Source of the DNA: Dioscorea cayenensis subsp. rotundata
Lineage: Eukaryota; Streptophyta; Magnoliopsida; Dioscoreales; Dioscoreaceae
Assembly: GCF_009730915.1 (NCBI RefSeq)
Contig: NC_052476.1
Coordinates: 1,426,001-1,490,000, forward strand
Direction of reading: 5' to 3'
DNA length: 64,000 nt
Below the pieces are notes generated by a model. That model saw only the letters and a list, made by a program, of their open reading frames with translations. It did no database searches and was not told where the DNA came from. A program made the translations under genes and the position numbers. Shown here piece after piece: positions 34,803 through 45,979 of the stretch; position 1 is the first letter of the stretch, and each line of letters starts with the position of its first letter.

Positions 34803-36348
34803 CTATAATTAGTCACTAGTATTACATTAGAATATGTTTGTTGTATTATTATTATTATTATTATTATTTGATGTTTCCTAAGGAAATCCTTGTATGCCAG
34901 CCATTATAATGCAATGTTCTTTTTGTCTCAAGTTCCATTTTATATGCATGCACTTAATTTAAACTATGTGAGCCTAAATGCAACAAAAAACTTTACAAAC
35001 TTAAGCATGAGTCTGTATTTTAGCTTATTTTCAACCAGGAAAATTCTGAAGCTAATATGCAACATCTTTCTTAAGAGGAAATACAATTGCTTACTCTGTA
35101 TTTTAGCTATCCAATCAATATGCAGCATCATCTTTCTTAACAGGAAATACAATTGCAACTTAAATGCAGGTAATGTAATTCTCTCTTCATCTTTTCTAAC
35201 ATCTCCTTGTTCACTATACTAACTTAAATTAAGGTAAGGTACTGGACACAGACATTCTTGGAAAAGTTATTCTCTCCTCATCATTTCTGCTTAACAATCT
35301 GCAAATCTTATTCCTTGTTCTTGTTTTCAACCAAAGACAAGTTTTTATCTTATGATAGATAAAAAATTTATAAACCGAAAGATAAATTTTATTCTTCCAT
35401 GAGAGGAAAAATTACTTGGAGGAGAATTGCTAAATTCTATGCAAAGGAAACATTTTGGGGCATAGAATCTACAATACTTCTAACAACACAACCAAGAGAA
35501 GTTAATTCACATGCAAATCTTAATTAATCAAAACCAGAAACACTGATAATGAGAACCTCATGAAGTACAATGCATGTTCAGTGAATGGTCAGTCACAGAA
35601 CAACATAGCAAATGTGAGCTGAAAATTCAGCATCATACGCAGCTCTAAGCATTATTAAGCTTATGCGAAGCGGAAACACTACTAATGATAACTTTCAAGG
35701 AGAACAACGAATGTTCAGCACAGAGAAACACAATCAGGCAATAGCAAAGACGATGAAAGTACTACGGTTCAAAAAGCATTATATAACTCAATCAAACAAA
35801 AAACAGAGATAATGAGAACATCCATGAAGAACAATATAAATGTCCAACAAAACAGAAACACAATCACAGAACAGCATAGTTGTTCTTGCCATGACCTGTG
35901 ATAGATGAAAATTCAACATAACAATCATTCCTAAGCATTCTAAAACTCAATCAAACTGATAACACTAATACTAAGAAATTCCAATAAAACAATGAACATA
36001 CTCTCACAAGCATTAGCACAATCACATATATGACCTTTGATAGATAAAAAATCAGTATAAAATTCAGTTCTAAGCATTCTAAAACTCAATCAAACCAACA
36101 ACACTTGCAATGAGAACTTCCAAGAAGAGCAACCAACCCATGATCAACAAACAGAAACACAATCCAAGAACAAATTATTAGCACACTTCTTATGCCCTGT
36201 GGTAGATGAAAATTCAGCATAACATTCAAGTTCCAAGCATTCTAAAACTCAACATCAAAAGAGCAGCAACAAAGCTAAAGCAAGTTCAAGAAAACAAAGT
36301 ATGACAATTGAAAATTTTCATGAAAGGAAGCTTGAACCAAGAGAGAAA
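34803..36348. other. Convergent spacer between GH9 and prohibitin
   Basis: About 1.5 kb with 3' UTR sequence of both genes. It contains a short duplication (TGTATTTTAGCT, ATATGCA, CATCTTTCTTAA, AGGAAATACAATTGC; about 35012-35090 and 35096-35158) and, further right, the degenerate tandem repeats listed next. Confidence 0.6.
35500..36265. repeat. Degenerate tandem repeat, about five units of 130-165 bp
   Basis: The marker CTAAGCATT (with variants) followed by CTAAAACTCAATCAAAC recurs near 35646, 35774, 35933, 36072 and 36236. Between markers each unit repeats CAGAAACAC, GAGAAC, CAAGAAGAACAA, and TAGATGAAAATTCAGCATAA in the same order. Units have drifted considerably. The array ends about 85 bases before the prohibitin stop codon and may be transcribed in its 3' UTR. 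Confidence 0.65.
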
Positions 36349-37212
36349 TCACCTCCCCAAGGAATTAGGATTGAGACCAAGAAGCATCTGGTTCCCTCCA
36401 GGAAGGTAAGCAACATTGGGGGACTTAGCCAGTGTTCCAGCGATCTCCCTCGCAGCCTCAATGCGCCGAAGCTCCAGTAAACCCATTCCAGTGGCCGCCG
36501 TTGCTTCAGAGATGAGCTTGGCAGCCTCGCTCTCACCCTCCGCGCGGATAACCGCAGCCCTGCGCTCCTGCTCGGCCTTGGCCACAAGGAACTTGGACCG
36601 CTCCGCCTCCTGCTGAGCTACCTGCTTCTTCTCAACGGCGGAGGAGAACTCAGCGCCGTAGGAGAGATGGGTGATGGCTACATCGTCCAGCACGATGTTA
36701 AAGTCGCGAGCACGGCGGATGAGCGCGTCGCGAACGAGAGCGGAGACGTGTGGACGCTCCGTGAGGAGTTGATCAGCATTGAACTGTGCGACAACGGCCT
36801 TGAGGACCTCATTGCCGATGGAGGGAAGGACCTTCTCGTCGTACTCCGTCCCCAGAGACTTGAAGATCGTCGGAAGGTAAGGGACGTCAGGGCGTGACAA
36901 GAGCCGGAGTGTGAGGTTCACCATCTGGAGATCCTTCGTCCCGGAGTTGGAAGTGAAGGTGTGAGGCCGAGTGCGGATGTCGAAGATGTAGGGTTTCTGG
37001 AGCCATGGGATCAAGAAATGGGTACCCTCGCCGACGGTTTGGTCGAGTACGCCGCGGAATCGATCGAAGAGGACGGCACGCTGCCCGCCGTCGACGGTGT
37101 AGAGGGAGGAGTTGAGGAGAGTAGCGCCGGCGCCGAGGCCGAAGGCGATGCGCGCCACGTTCGTGAGGAAGGAGACCGCTGCTTGGCTTCCGCCACCGCC
37201 CGCTGCCGCCAT
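36349..37212 (-). CDS. Prohibitin, type I (PHB3/PHB4-like)
   Basis: A single exon of 287 aa on the minus strand. An Ala/Gly-rich N-terminus is followed by a hydrophobic anchor ([18 protein letters not shown]). The SPFH/PHB domain runs from about residue 35 ([16 protein letters not shown]) through [17 protein letters not shown] and [20 protein letters not shown] to about 200, then a coiled coil ([20 protein letters not shown]). The tail is [20 protein letters not shown]. Prohibitins I and II form a ring complex in the mitochondrial inner membrane that supports cristae, AAA-protease function and stress signalling. The sequence is closest in memory to Arabidopsis PHB3, with a slightly longer C-terminus. 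The coding sequence is GC-rich and intact. A CTAGGGTTT telo-box lies just upstream (about 37246). Confidence 0.94.
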   Translation of the reverse strand: MAAAGGGGSQAAVSFLTNVARIAFGLGAGATLLNSSLYTVDGGQRAVLFDRFRGVLDQTVGEGTHFLIPWLQKPYIFDIRTRPHTFTSNSGTKDLQMVNLTLRLLSRPDVPYLPTIFKSLGTEYDEKVLPSIGNEVLKAVVAQFNADQLLTERPHVSALVRDALIRRARDFNIVLDDVAITHLSYGAEFSSAVEKKQVAQQEAERSKFLVAKAEQERRAAVIRAEGESEAAKLISEATAATGMGLLELRRIEAAREIAGTLAKSPNVAYLPGGNQMLLGLNPNSLGR

Positions 37213-38551
37213 TTGTGGAGCTCGGAGAGTTGGACACCAGAGGAATGGAAAAACCCTAGCGAGGTTAAAGAAGGCGCTGAGTGGCTTGGAGAGAAAGAAA
37301 GAAAGAAAGAAACCCAGACGATCCTAACCGTACACGTGTCTTGAGATCTGGCTTTTGGAAATCTAGATGTACGGGTGAGATATTTTCATGAAATTATACA
37401 AATTTTACTATTTTATTTGAAATTTTTATTAAAGTCCAGCACTTTCTTTGTACATATGGAGTATTTTTTTTTTAATATTTTAAAATATTGGATAATAATT
37501 AAAACACGAAATAACATTCATAAACCTCAATTTTTTTTAATTTTTTTAAATTAACATTTTATTTTTCCTGCGTTTTTTACTTGTCAATTTTAATTAATTA
37601 GTAATTTAAATTTATAAAAATTATATTAATTTTTTAAGATTGTTTTTATTTAAAATATATTTTAAAAAATATAAAGTTGAATATAATATTTTTAAAATAT
37701 AAAAATACATTATTATAAAAAACTCAAGTTTCTGATTTCAAGGTAGTTATTTTTTCAATGAAGTTTTAAGGTTCTGTTTCTAGGTTCTGATTTATGTTTG
37801 ATTCTAAATAATTTAGTTTTGATTAATTAAAAAATATAAAAATTTATATTATATATTTTTTATTAAAAAAATAAAAATAGAACTTGAACTGACGGTTTAG
37901 TTCCAGTTAGGTTCGGGTTTCAGTTTTTAATTCATAAAAATCTTAATCATAACTTTAAAGTTTCGGTTTAAAACTGAAACCCTTTTTACCGTTCTGGTTC
38001 AGTTCCAATAGTACCATTTTCGGTTTAATTCTACGAATTGAACCGAACCATGGTAAGTCTAGCTGAAGGAGAGTAGTTATTTTTCATTTGAAATTAAAAT
38101 TTACATTCAATAGAAAAAAAAACTTGATTTATTAATATTAGTAAAATTCAAAAATTGATAATTAAACATTATTACTAGTTTGTTGATACGGTTAAACCTG
38201 AAATTAATTACCATGTTAAACAATAAACATAACAAAATTTCTTTCTCGTCCCTGTCGGGAAGTGACTGTAAAATTTTGTAAATTTATATAAATATTCAAA
38301 TAAACGAGGGACAAGAAAACAAAAAAAAAATTTAAAAATTTAAAAAAATTTTGAATAAAGACAAAAAGTGGACATGAATGGAAAAAATGCCGGTCCTTGT
38401 CTGGTGTCCACCCACTCAAAATTGCGAAAACTCGGAGCTCTGCGGTCAAAACCAAATCCAACTTCGTTTCTAGGGTTTCTCTCTTCGCCATCAAAACCCT
38501 AGACTTCTCCAACCTCTCTCCCTCTCCATCGATGATCCGCCGGAGTTGGAG
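37213..38551. other. Divergent region between prohibitin and dynein light chain
   Basis: A (GAAA)n tract lies at about 37294-37311 and the middle is AT-rich. Around 37760-38065 there is a block rich in GGTTC/GAACC words (for example CGGTTTAG, GTTCCAGTTAGGTTCGGG, GAACCGAACCATGG), which looks like a hAT-type non-autonomous remnant without definable ends. Near the dynein gene are telo-box-like AGGGTTT and AAACCCTAG motifs (38472-38502). Confidence 0.45.
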
Positions 38552-40795
38552 ATGAGAGACAACATGGATACGGCGTCGGAGGAGCTCGAGCGGCGAAGCA
38601 AGTACCTCAGCTCGCTGATCCAGAAGACTAAGATCAAGTCTGATGGTGTTGAGGAGGAGAAGAGAGAGAAGGATGGGAAGGATAACCACCAGCCGGAACA
38701 GCAGCAGCAGCAGCAGCAGCAGAAGCAGCCCGTACGGGTCAGAGCCGCCGATATGGCCCCGGCTTTGCAGCGCCGCGCCTTCCGGTGCGCACGGGAAGTC
38801 CTTGCCTCCATGCCCAAGCTTGATAGCAAGCGCCTTGCCCTTGCCCTCAAGAAAGTATACCCTCTTTCTCTCTTTCTATCTCTCTGTGTTTTGTGTTTTT
38901 CTTAAGCTTTTTAAAAAATTGTTTCTTGTGTTGCAGATTTAGATTCATGGAGATTCAGCTTTAATTGTTAGCTTTTGTGGAAAAAAAATTTTAAAAAAAT
39001 TTATGATTTAGGACTAGTAATATTTAGATTTATAAGAGTGCAATATAAGTCTCTTGGATTGATTACTATCAAATCTATGTTGAAATTTTTGTATCCATTC
39101 TTGCTTCTTTGTGCCATTTTATAGAAGCACTTCATTTATGCCTGCCATGAGGATTGTTGCTTCATATGTGGTTCTAAGAGAAAATTTTGATTCTTGTTTA
39201 AAGTTTTAAAGTAAAATATAGGGCTTATACTTTTGAATTCATGGAGTGGGTGGTGCATTATTGTTTAGAGTGCTTGATGAATCTCAATACTGAATTGCTG
39301 ATTGAATTTCTTTGAGAGATTTTTGCTTTTCTGACTTTTCTCCTTGTTTGAAGGCTTGGTTGCTTTTCTAAAAGCTAATCCCAGTTTAATCTGAAACATA
39401 GGAATAGTAGTTTGGAATTCATTGAACCTGTGTGTCACTATTTTTTAAAATGCTTGATGAATCCCTATAATGCATTCCTGCTTTAGTTTCTCGTGTCTTT
39501 GTTTGCTACATTTGTATGTTTAGAACATTTGTGAAGTTTGATTTACGTACATAGCTTCAGAGTTTTCAAAAGCCAGTGTGTTGATTTTTTTAATGGAATG
39601 AGCAGACGTCTATATTCTTGAGACTAAAAATTCAAACATGATAGAGCTTTGCTTGAAATATTGTTCCACCAATTATTGTGTATCCTTTGGTCCGTTTCCT
39701 AAGCAAAATTTTCTCGGTTTTCAGCTTAGGTTTTGCATTTTGATCTACCCTTAGGTTTGTATTGACAATGCTGCACTTCTGTCCTCCCAAACACAAGGGG
39801 CTTATATACGATTCAAGCTAACAGACATGATAAAAGATAGAACTTCCTAACACATTACCTTGAAGCACAAGCTATTAATGTAATATCATGACACCATAGT
39901 CATTGGTTTAACAGTTCAGACACTTGGCTGATCAAATGATTTTTGTTATGCTTTTGTAATGTTCTCTGTTCTGGTTGAATGTGTTTCATATCCATGAAAT
40001 TTTTGGTTCGCCATTTATGCTCTTGCATTATTATGTGATGCAAACCCAATTTTGTAGAGGATGCTTGTGGTCCATTATGTGATTTTAGAATCTTCTGCTA
40101 GCTACTTCCGTTTATAAAGGAAACTTGATTACAGTGATACATCCAATGTAGATAACTGACTTTTTAAATTGGAGTTTTGTCCTCAATGCCACAGAGTTCA
40201 TCATATTTCTCTTCTTTGGCTTGCGTTTTTTTTAATCCTTTATTACAATTATTATTTTTTTTTCAAACTTTCTGTTTGTTGTATCATTTTTGTAATTTAT
40301 CTTTTCATTTACTTGAACGTGGGTACTTTTTACCCGTCCAAGTAATCCTTTAAAGCCTCATCTTACCATGGTTTGTGATGCCTTCTTTTTAGCTTCAAAT
40401 CTAATAAATTTTTAAGATTTGTAGGTGTGCTACCAGTGAAGCAACAACACTCCAAGACCATGCCATAAACCTATAGCTTTTTCTTAGCCTCCATCCCAAA
40501 TTTTAAATTAGAAATTAAAGTTGGATGCTTTGACTCCACATGAACTGGCTCTTAAACTATCGCCATCACACCTTCTCTGTGTTCTACTTTGTTATTTCTG
40601 ACTTTGACATTAACAATGGCAATTTTTTTCTGGTTGTAGGAATTTGATACATCATACGGTCCAGCGTGGCATTGCATCGTCGGGACAAGCTTTGGCTCCT
40701 ATGTTACCCATTCATTGGGAGGTTTCTTATACTTCTCCATTGATAAGGTCTATATCCTTCTCTTCAGGACAGCTGTCGAACCATTAGATCATTAA
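38552..40795 (+). CDS. Dynein light chain LC8-type protein
   Basis: Two exons, 38552-38854 and 40640-40795, split by a 1.8-kb intron in phase 0, giving 152 aa. The chosen start is the first ATG of the frame ([15 protein letters not shown]). The N-terminal extension of about 65 residues includes a Gln run from CAG repeats (about 38700-38722). The LC8 core follows: [17 protein letters not shown], then across the splice [39 protein letters not shown] and [14 protein letters not shown]. Flowering plants lack cytoplasmic dynein heavy chains, so plant LC8 proteins are thought to act as dimeric hubs for other partners, for example in nuclear pores. The core is strongly conserved and the frame is intact. 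Confidence 0.92.
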
Positions 40796-41188
40796 TCGAC
40801 ATGAATCAAAAATCATGGTTCAAATCAATCATATATATAAGTGCCCGAATGCCAAACTTGTTGATCAACCTTAGAAATGCAACGCGTGTGTAATCTTCTC
40901 TCTTGTAAAAATGCCATGCACACATCGCAAATCGAAATGAAATGTACCTTTTATCTGGTTTTGACATTCAAAAACTCATGTTACAATACAATGTGTTTTG
41001 GTTACATTTTTCGGATCTATTGATTTTCTACTTGTGAGCAGGTATCCTTTTGCATCTATGCTTGAAAAATCTATGGATAATACTTACTAATCAGGTGAGG
41101 AATGTAACAAAATGCTGAAGATTCAGAAGTTACTAATTCACAAGTCTAGATTCACTTCAGTCCCAAATAAGGGAAGAGTTGAAACTCA
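40796..41188. other. Convergent spacer between LC8 and LTP genes
   Basis: Under 400 bases shared by two 3' ends; no other feature is visible. Confidence 0.5.
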
Positions 41189-41716
41189 TCAAAGTAACGA
41201 GAGAAAAGTAGAACAAAGCACCACAGCAACCCCCATAAAATTGAAGACAACCACATTGCCTTCATTGTGCTTCTCCTTAAACTTAACCACAATTTCACTT
41301 GCCCCTGTCCCTGTAAAAGAACAATAGTTCCGGTAAGTTCAATTATATCATAACATTTTGTTTGTATAACACTTAGCATTACCATTAACAGTCTTGCATC
41401 TATTGGGATCAGGAGGTGGCATGCCGCATTTAATCGGAAGTTGATAAGCTTGTGCTTTTGTCATATTGAAGCTCTTAAGAATCGAATCGTTGTTATAAAC
41501 AGCGCAAACACAGGTCGGATCATCGATGAGGACTTTCTTGAGAGGATCACAACAAGTACGAGGTAATCGTGGTGATTTCAAGAATGGTCGGCATGGTGTT
41601 AACCTCTCCAAACACTTCATTATGTCCTTAAGCTCTACACCATGGCTTTTGCATGCAAAGGTTGAGAACAAGACTAGCATTGTGACACCATTCATGAAGA
41701 GCTTTGATGATGCCAT
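41189..41716 (-). CDS. Non-specific lipid transfer protein, probably GPI-anchored (LTPG)
   Basis: Two exons on the minus strand: 41716-41383 and 41310-41189, phase 1, giving 151 aa. A signal peptide (FMNGVTMLVLFSTFACKSHG) precedes the eight-cysteine module: C in IMKC, C in LTPC, CC in RTCC, CXC in TCVCAV, then IKCG and NRCK. Exon 2 adds a short hydrophilic linker (GTGASEIVVKFKEKHNEG) and a hydrophobic end (VVVFNFMGVAVVLCSTFLSLL), which looks like a GPI-attachment signal. LTPGs carry wax and cutin lipids at the cell surface. If the 72-base intron is retained the frame stops soon after the cysteines (122 aa), giving a soluble form. The splice is inferred from AATG/GTAATG and TTTACAG/GG. Confidence 0.82.
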
Positions 41717-44320
41717 TAATTCTTATATATGTCTGTGTATCTATGCCTCTTTCTGTGTAAATATGAGTGAAGATGTTAAATAGGTGAAGAGAGGCTCATT
41801 GAGGGAGCTTATTGCATCAATCTCTATCCATTTCTCTGTCTCTATTTTGGAGGAAGGAGTTGTGGGATTTATTTGAGGGAAGGGAGGGTTTGTAGTGAAA
41901 TGGTACAAGGGGGACCATTCATTCTTTATAAATTTTTTTTTTAAACGGTATTTTAAGAGTAACAGCGGATTCAAATGGTTTTTAATGGCCACCGTAGCCT
42001 TCAACTTCTCTGTAACACAAAAAAAGTCAAGGCACGCCACTTGAAAATTGAACGTACTTCTCATTTATAGAACCGGATTTTCTAAGAGAGCTTTCTTCTG
42101 TATGTGTCTTTAGCACTGATTTACCCATTTAGTCAAATAAATTTATATTAATTCTGTAACATAAAAAAAGTCAAGGTATGGCACTTGAAAATTGAGCGTA
42201 CTTCTCATTTATAGAACCCGGATTTTTAAGAGAGTTTTCTTCTGTATGTGTCTTTAGTACTGATTTACCCATTTAGTCAAATAAAATTATATTAATTATA
42301 TATATATATATATATATTGAATTATGGGTTTTAATATTTGTAAGGGATATAAAGTTATATTAATTATAATCATACACATTTATATTGAATTGATATGTAG
42401 GGGTTTTGAATTTGCCTGATTATGTTTTTATATAATGGATTTGAGTTTATTATTTTATATTTTTCAATTATTTATTTATAAGAACTCATATTTTAATGTG
42501 TTTGTAAGTGGTTTTTAGTCCCATAAACTGAATTTTGACTGTTTGAATTTATTTTTAAAAGAAAATAGTTGAAGGTTATCCTATTTTAATTAAATTAGTT
42601 TATATTCATCAGAAAAGAGTTTGGTAAAAATTTAATATTTCTAATTAATAATTAATAAATATTTCCATTAATTCTCAATTATTATATGTGTGTGATATAT
42701 ATCCATAGATTGGCAGTCAAAAATATTGTGCTGACTTGTGGAAGACAAATATAATTCTTGTTGAAATTTTACAATAGACTTAGAAAAAATTGGTCAAGAA
42801 TTCCCACTGTTTCTTAAGAAGGTTATTAAATATTAATCCAATAATTAAACATTAATTGAAATTTGAAACATTTTGTTTTTTATTAAAGTGAATAAACCAC
42901 GACTTTATTAGCAAACTGAGGAATAGATCAAATTGAATCTGTATAAACTAACACTAACAACCTCAAGTGGAAGCATGGGTAAAGAAAAGCAAAAGAACAA
43001 AAACAAGAAAAGATGAATAAGAAATACATTACCTGAGATGATGCACTTCTGAAATCACAAGCTAAAACAGTAAAAGAAGAGCAAACGCAGAGGAGTTGAC
43101 GAAGTCTGTCAGAAAGTAACGGAGATCAACTCATGTTGAAGGAAGAGGGGATTACTCTTGAGGTGGTGAAACACATTCAAATGCGTATAAAAATATGATG
43201 GATAATTCACATTAATTATTAAACCGTGCAATGCTTAAAAAATTAATCACCAATTAATCTTAATGCAGTTATTTAGACACGCCCAAACATTATTTGAGTG
43301 CTTTCACTTTCAAAGCATGAAGAGAATTTTCAGTGGAATTGTAAATGAAATGCAAACTAGTCCTGCTACTTCCAAGTTCCACTTTTTGCCAGTCTCTTTA
43401 GATTTTTATGTGAGATTTTTATGAGAGTAACAGCATGTGGCTCCAACTTTTTCAATTCTTCAAAAATTCATTTTTACTAAATTTCCAAAATATCCTGATT
43501 TTTAAATTTTTACTATTAAAATCAAATTAAAATTACCAAAGTATCTCTACTTTAAACTCTCATTGGCTTGCTCACAAACTGTTTACATTATATATATATA
43601 TATATATATCAAAGTGTATTAACCATATTTTATTTAAAAAAGCAAGAATAAAAAAATCATATATTATTAAAAAAAACAACAAGAATAAAAAAAGAAAAGT
43701 CACAGACAACGGAAGTCCAACAAGAAAAAAAACAAATACAAAGCTAAATAAGTGAAGAGGCCATCACATGGGTAATGCACTTCTAACACCCAAACAACCG
43801 AAGAAATAGAAAGAAGATAAAAAGCATAGATGAAGAGTCGAAAGTCACGAGAAGGTAATAAAGGTTCTATTCAATTGTCAGGGAAAATGATGGGGGTGGA
43901 TTACGCCCCATACGATTGATCCATGTTGACTTTAATGCCGGTGCACTCTCACATGTAATCGCACCCTAGTCATCCCTGATGCAAAAAATATTTTTAATAT
44001 ATATTTTATTAAATGTTTTCAATACAATACCTAATTAGTAAAAATTCAAAACATAAAAATTAAAAAATTGGGAGGGAGAAAGCTCACCCCTTTTGTTTCT
44101 GCCCGTGAACTCGTACTCATAGTTGCCCTATGCTCCGGTCACTGTTGATGTGAAAAATATTTTTAGTATTTTATTAAAATATTAAGAACATGAGATGAGA
44201 TCGATGAGTAAAAGTTCAAAACATATAGTGAATAAAAATATTTGAGAGATAAGATGATCATAATGAGTTTTTAGTAATTTTTCTCATGTGTGTATATATG
44301 AGGACCATTCTTTTCTAGCC
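41717..44320. other. LTP-MYB divergent spacer
   Basis: About 2.6 kb of AT-rich DNA. It contains the 144-bp duplication listed separately. Two blocks (about 42875-43150 and 43640-43860) on the minus strand resemble an A-tailed transcript 3' end, each with a GTGCAT(C/T)A motif. A GC-richer block lies near 43880-43980. No gene is supported. Confidence 0.45.
42010..42298. repeat. 144-bp tandem duplication upstream of the LTP gene
   Basis: Two head-to-tail copies (42010-42153 and 42154-42298) start CTGTAACA, share CACTTGAAAATTGA, CGTACTTCTCATTTATAGAA, CTTCTGTATGTGTCTTTAG and end TTTAGTCAAATAA. They differ at only about ten positions plus small indels, so the event is recent. The first copy begins about 290 bases upstream of the LTP ATG. 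Confidence 0.85.
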
Positions 44321-44329
44321 GTCCATAAA

Positions 44330-44515
44330 TAAAAAACCTATGAATGTCCATTATCAGCTATTGGATCTCGATCCAACGGTTAACATTAATAAACAGTAGA
44401 TACTACGAGTAATTACTGTTTGAAACAGTATAATAAACAAAAATAATATTCATTAATGTTGACTGTTGGATCGTGATCAAAAGGTTGATAATTAGATGTC
44501 CATAAAATTCAATAT
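44330..44515. mobile_element. Small fold-back MITE upstream of the MYB gene
   Basis: Left arm (about 44340-44392: TCCATTATCAGCTATTGGAT, CGATCCAACGGTTAACATTAAT) pairs imperfectly with the right arm (about 44453-44512: ATTAATGTTGACTGTTGGATCG, GATAATTAGATGTCCATA). Arms of about 50 bp enclose a 60-bp loop. Size and structure suit a MITE. It lies about 310-490 bases before the MYB ATG. Family and target duplication are not determined. Confidence 0.6.
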
Positions 44516-44738
44516 ATATATATATATATATTATGATTTAAATTATCATTATTTGGCAATTTGATCCTTAAGATATGAAAGTACTGATTGAAAAATCTCA
44601 CTCATTTTTTTGGACTATGTAAATCATTTCAATATCACACAGTTGATATAGGAAAAACATGTACATGTGGCACATTTTTTTAATGGGACTACATAGAACT
44701 AAAATATCAAAACAAACCTTTTGCATACTTTTAAACAC

Positions 44739-44747
44739 TATATATAT
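44739..44747 (+). promoter_or_regulatory. TATA box of the MYB gene
   Basis: CACTATATATATC lies about 80 bases upstream of the MYB ATG (44827). The spacing suits a short leader. Confidence 0.4.
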
Positions 44748-44826
44748 CAATATGTGTTTGTGTGCGCTCTCATGTGTATAAATTAAGGTTGGCATGGTCC
44801 TTGTGGTATGCACACTTAGCAGGAAA

Positions 44827-45689
44827 ATGGGGAGGAAGCCATGCTGTGACAAAGTGGGGATAAAGAAAGGCCCATGGACAGCAGAAGAAGACAAGAAGCT
44901 CATGAACTTCATCTTCACCAATGGCCATTGCTCTTGGAGATCTCTTCCCAAGCTTGCAGGTTTTACATCTAGATATATATATATATATATATATTAATAT
45001 ATGAAGTACTTCATGAGGTTATATATATATGATATAGATAAAATATTATTGTGCATGTGATGAAGGATTGCTGAGATGTGGGAAGAGTTGCAGACTGAGA
45101 TGGATAAACTATTTAAGGCCTGATGTAAAGAGAGGAGTCCTCTCAGACTCTGAAGAGAAGTTGGTTATTGATCTTCATGCTCAACTTGGCAACAGGTTCA
45201 ACATCATATACATATACATACATACATATATATATATATAGTTTATAATTAAAGTTTAAAATAAGATTATGATAATTTTTTCTCAGGTGGTCTAAGATTG
45301 CATCACATCTTCCTGGAAGGACTGATAATGAGATAAAGAATCATTGGAACACTCATATCAAGAAGAAGCTTGAGAAGATGGGGATTGATCCTCAAACTCA
45401 TAAGCCTATAATTAGTGATTCTGCTATTGAGAAGATTAATGAAGATCATGATGACAACTTGAAAGCTTCTATTAATGCTTCTTCTTCTTTTTCTTCTTCT
45501 TCTTGTTCTTCAGGGATAATTGATGAAATTAATCTAAGTTGCATGGATTATTTCTGGGAAGAATTGGATGACTTCATTGGATTAGATTTCAGTACTTTTA
45601 GTGTTGATGATGAACATGAAGATTATGAGAGATTAAGCTTGGCTCATGAGAGCAATGTTATTGATCATCAACTTTGGAATATCGTTTAG
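44827..45689 (+). CDS. R2R3-MYB transcription factor (MYB20/43/85 group)
   Basis: Three exons: 44827-44959 (133), 45066-45195 (130) and 45287-45689, giving 221 aa; the 133/130 exon sizes are the classic plant R2R3-MYB layout. The start is [18 protein letters not shown]2 has the spaced tryptophans in [18 protein letters not shown] and [10 protein letters not shown]3 runs from [14 protein letters not shown] to [38 protein letters not shown], then THKP after the repeats is typical of the MYB20/42/43/85 subgroup, which controls lignin and secondary-wall genes. The C-terminal region has a Ser run and an acidic end ([17 protein letters not shown]), a likely activation segment. The subgroup is from memory; orthology to one member is not settled. 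The frame is intact. Confidence 0.92.
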
Positions 45690-45946
45690 CTTAATTTTCA
45701 AGTTTTATTTTTTACTTTTATTTTATTTTATTATGAGAGAAAGAAGATAAGTTTTTACCGTGGTGTTGTGCCTTTAGTTTTATGTAAATTTAGTGAATAT
45801 TGAAGAGAATAACAAGGGATGTATGTAAATTTATCTTTTTAATTTCTAGTAATATAAAGGGGAGAAACCTATTTAATGAACTTATATTGTCTTATTTTCT
45901 TTTAGTCTGAGTATGGAAAAAATATAAAGAATAAAAATATGATCGG

Positions 45947-45979
<33 letters not shown>

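Noticed and set aside
37760-38065. Block rich in GGTTC/GAACC words, possible hAT remnant
   Set aside because: A nearby pair of GTAGTTATTTTT direct repeats looked like a target duplication but is imperfect, and no terminal inverted repeat could be fixed; kept only as a note in the spacer entry.
42875-43860. Possible LINE or retrocopy 3' ends on the minus strand (two blocks)
   Set aside because: They look like A-tailed transcript ends, but there is no coding sequence or flanking duplication to support the call.
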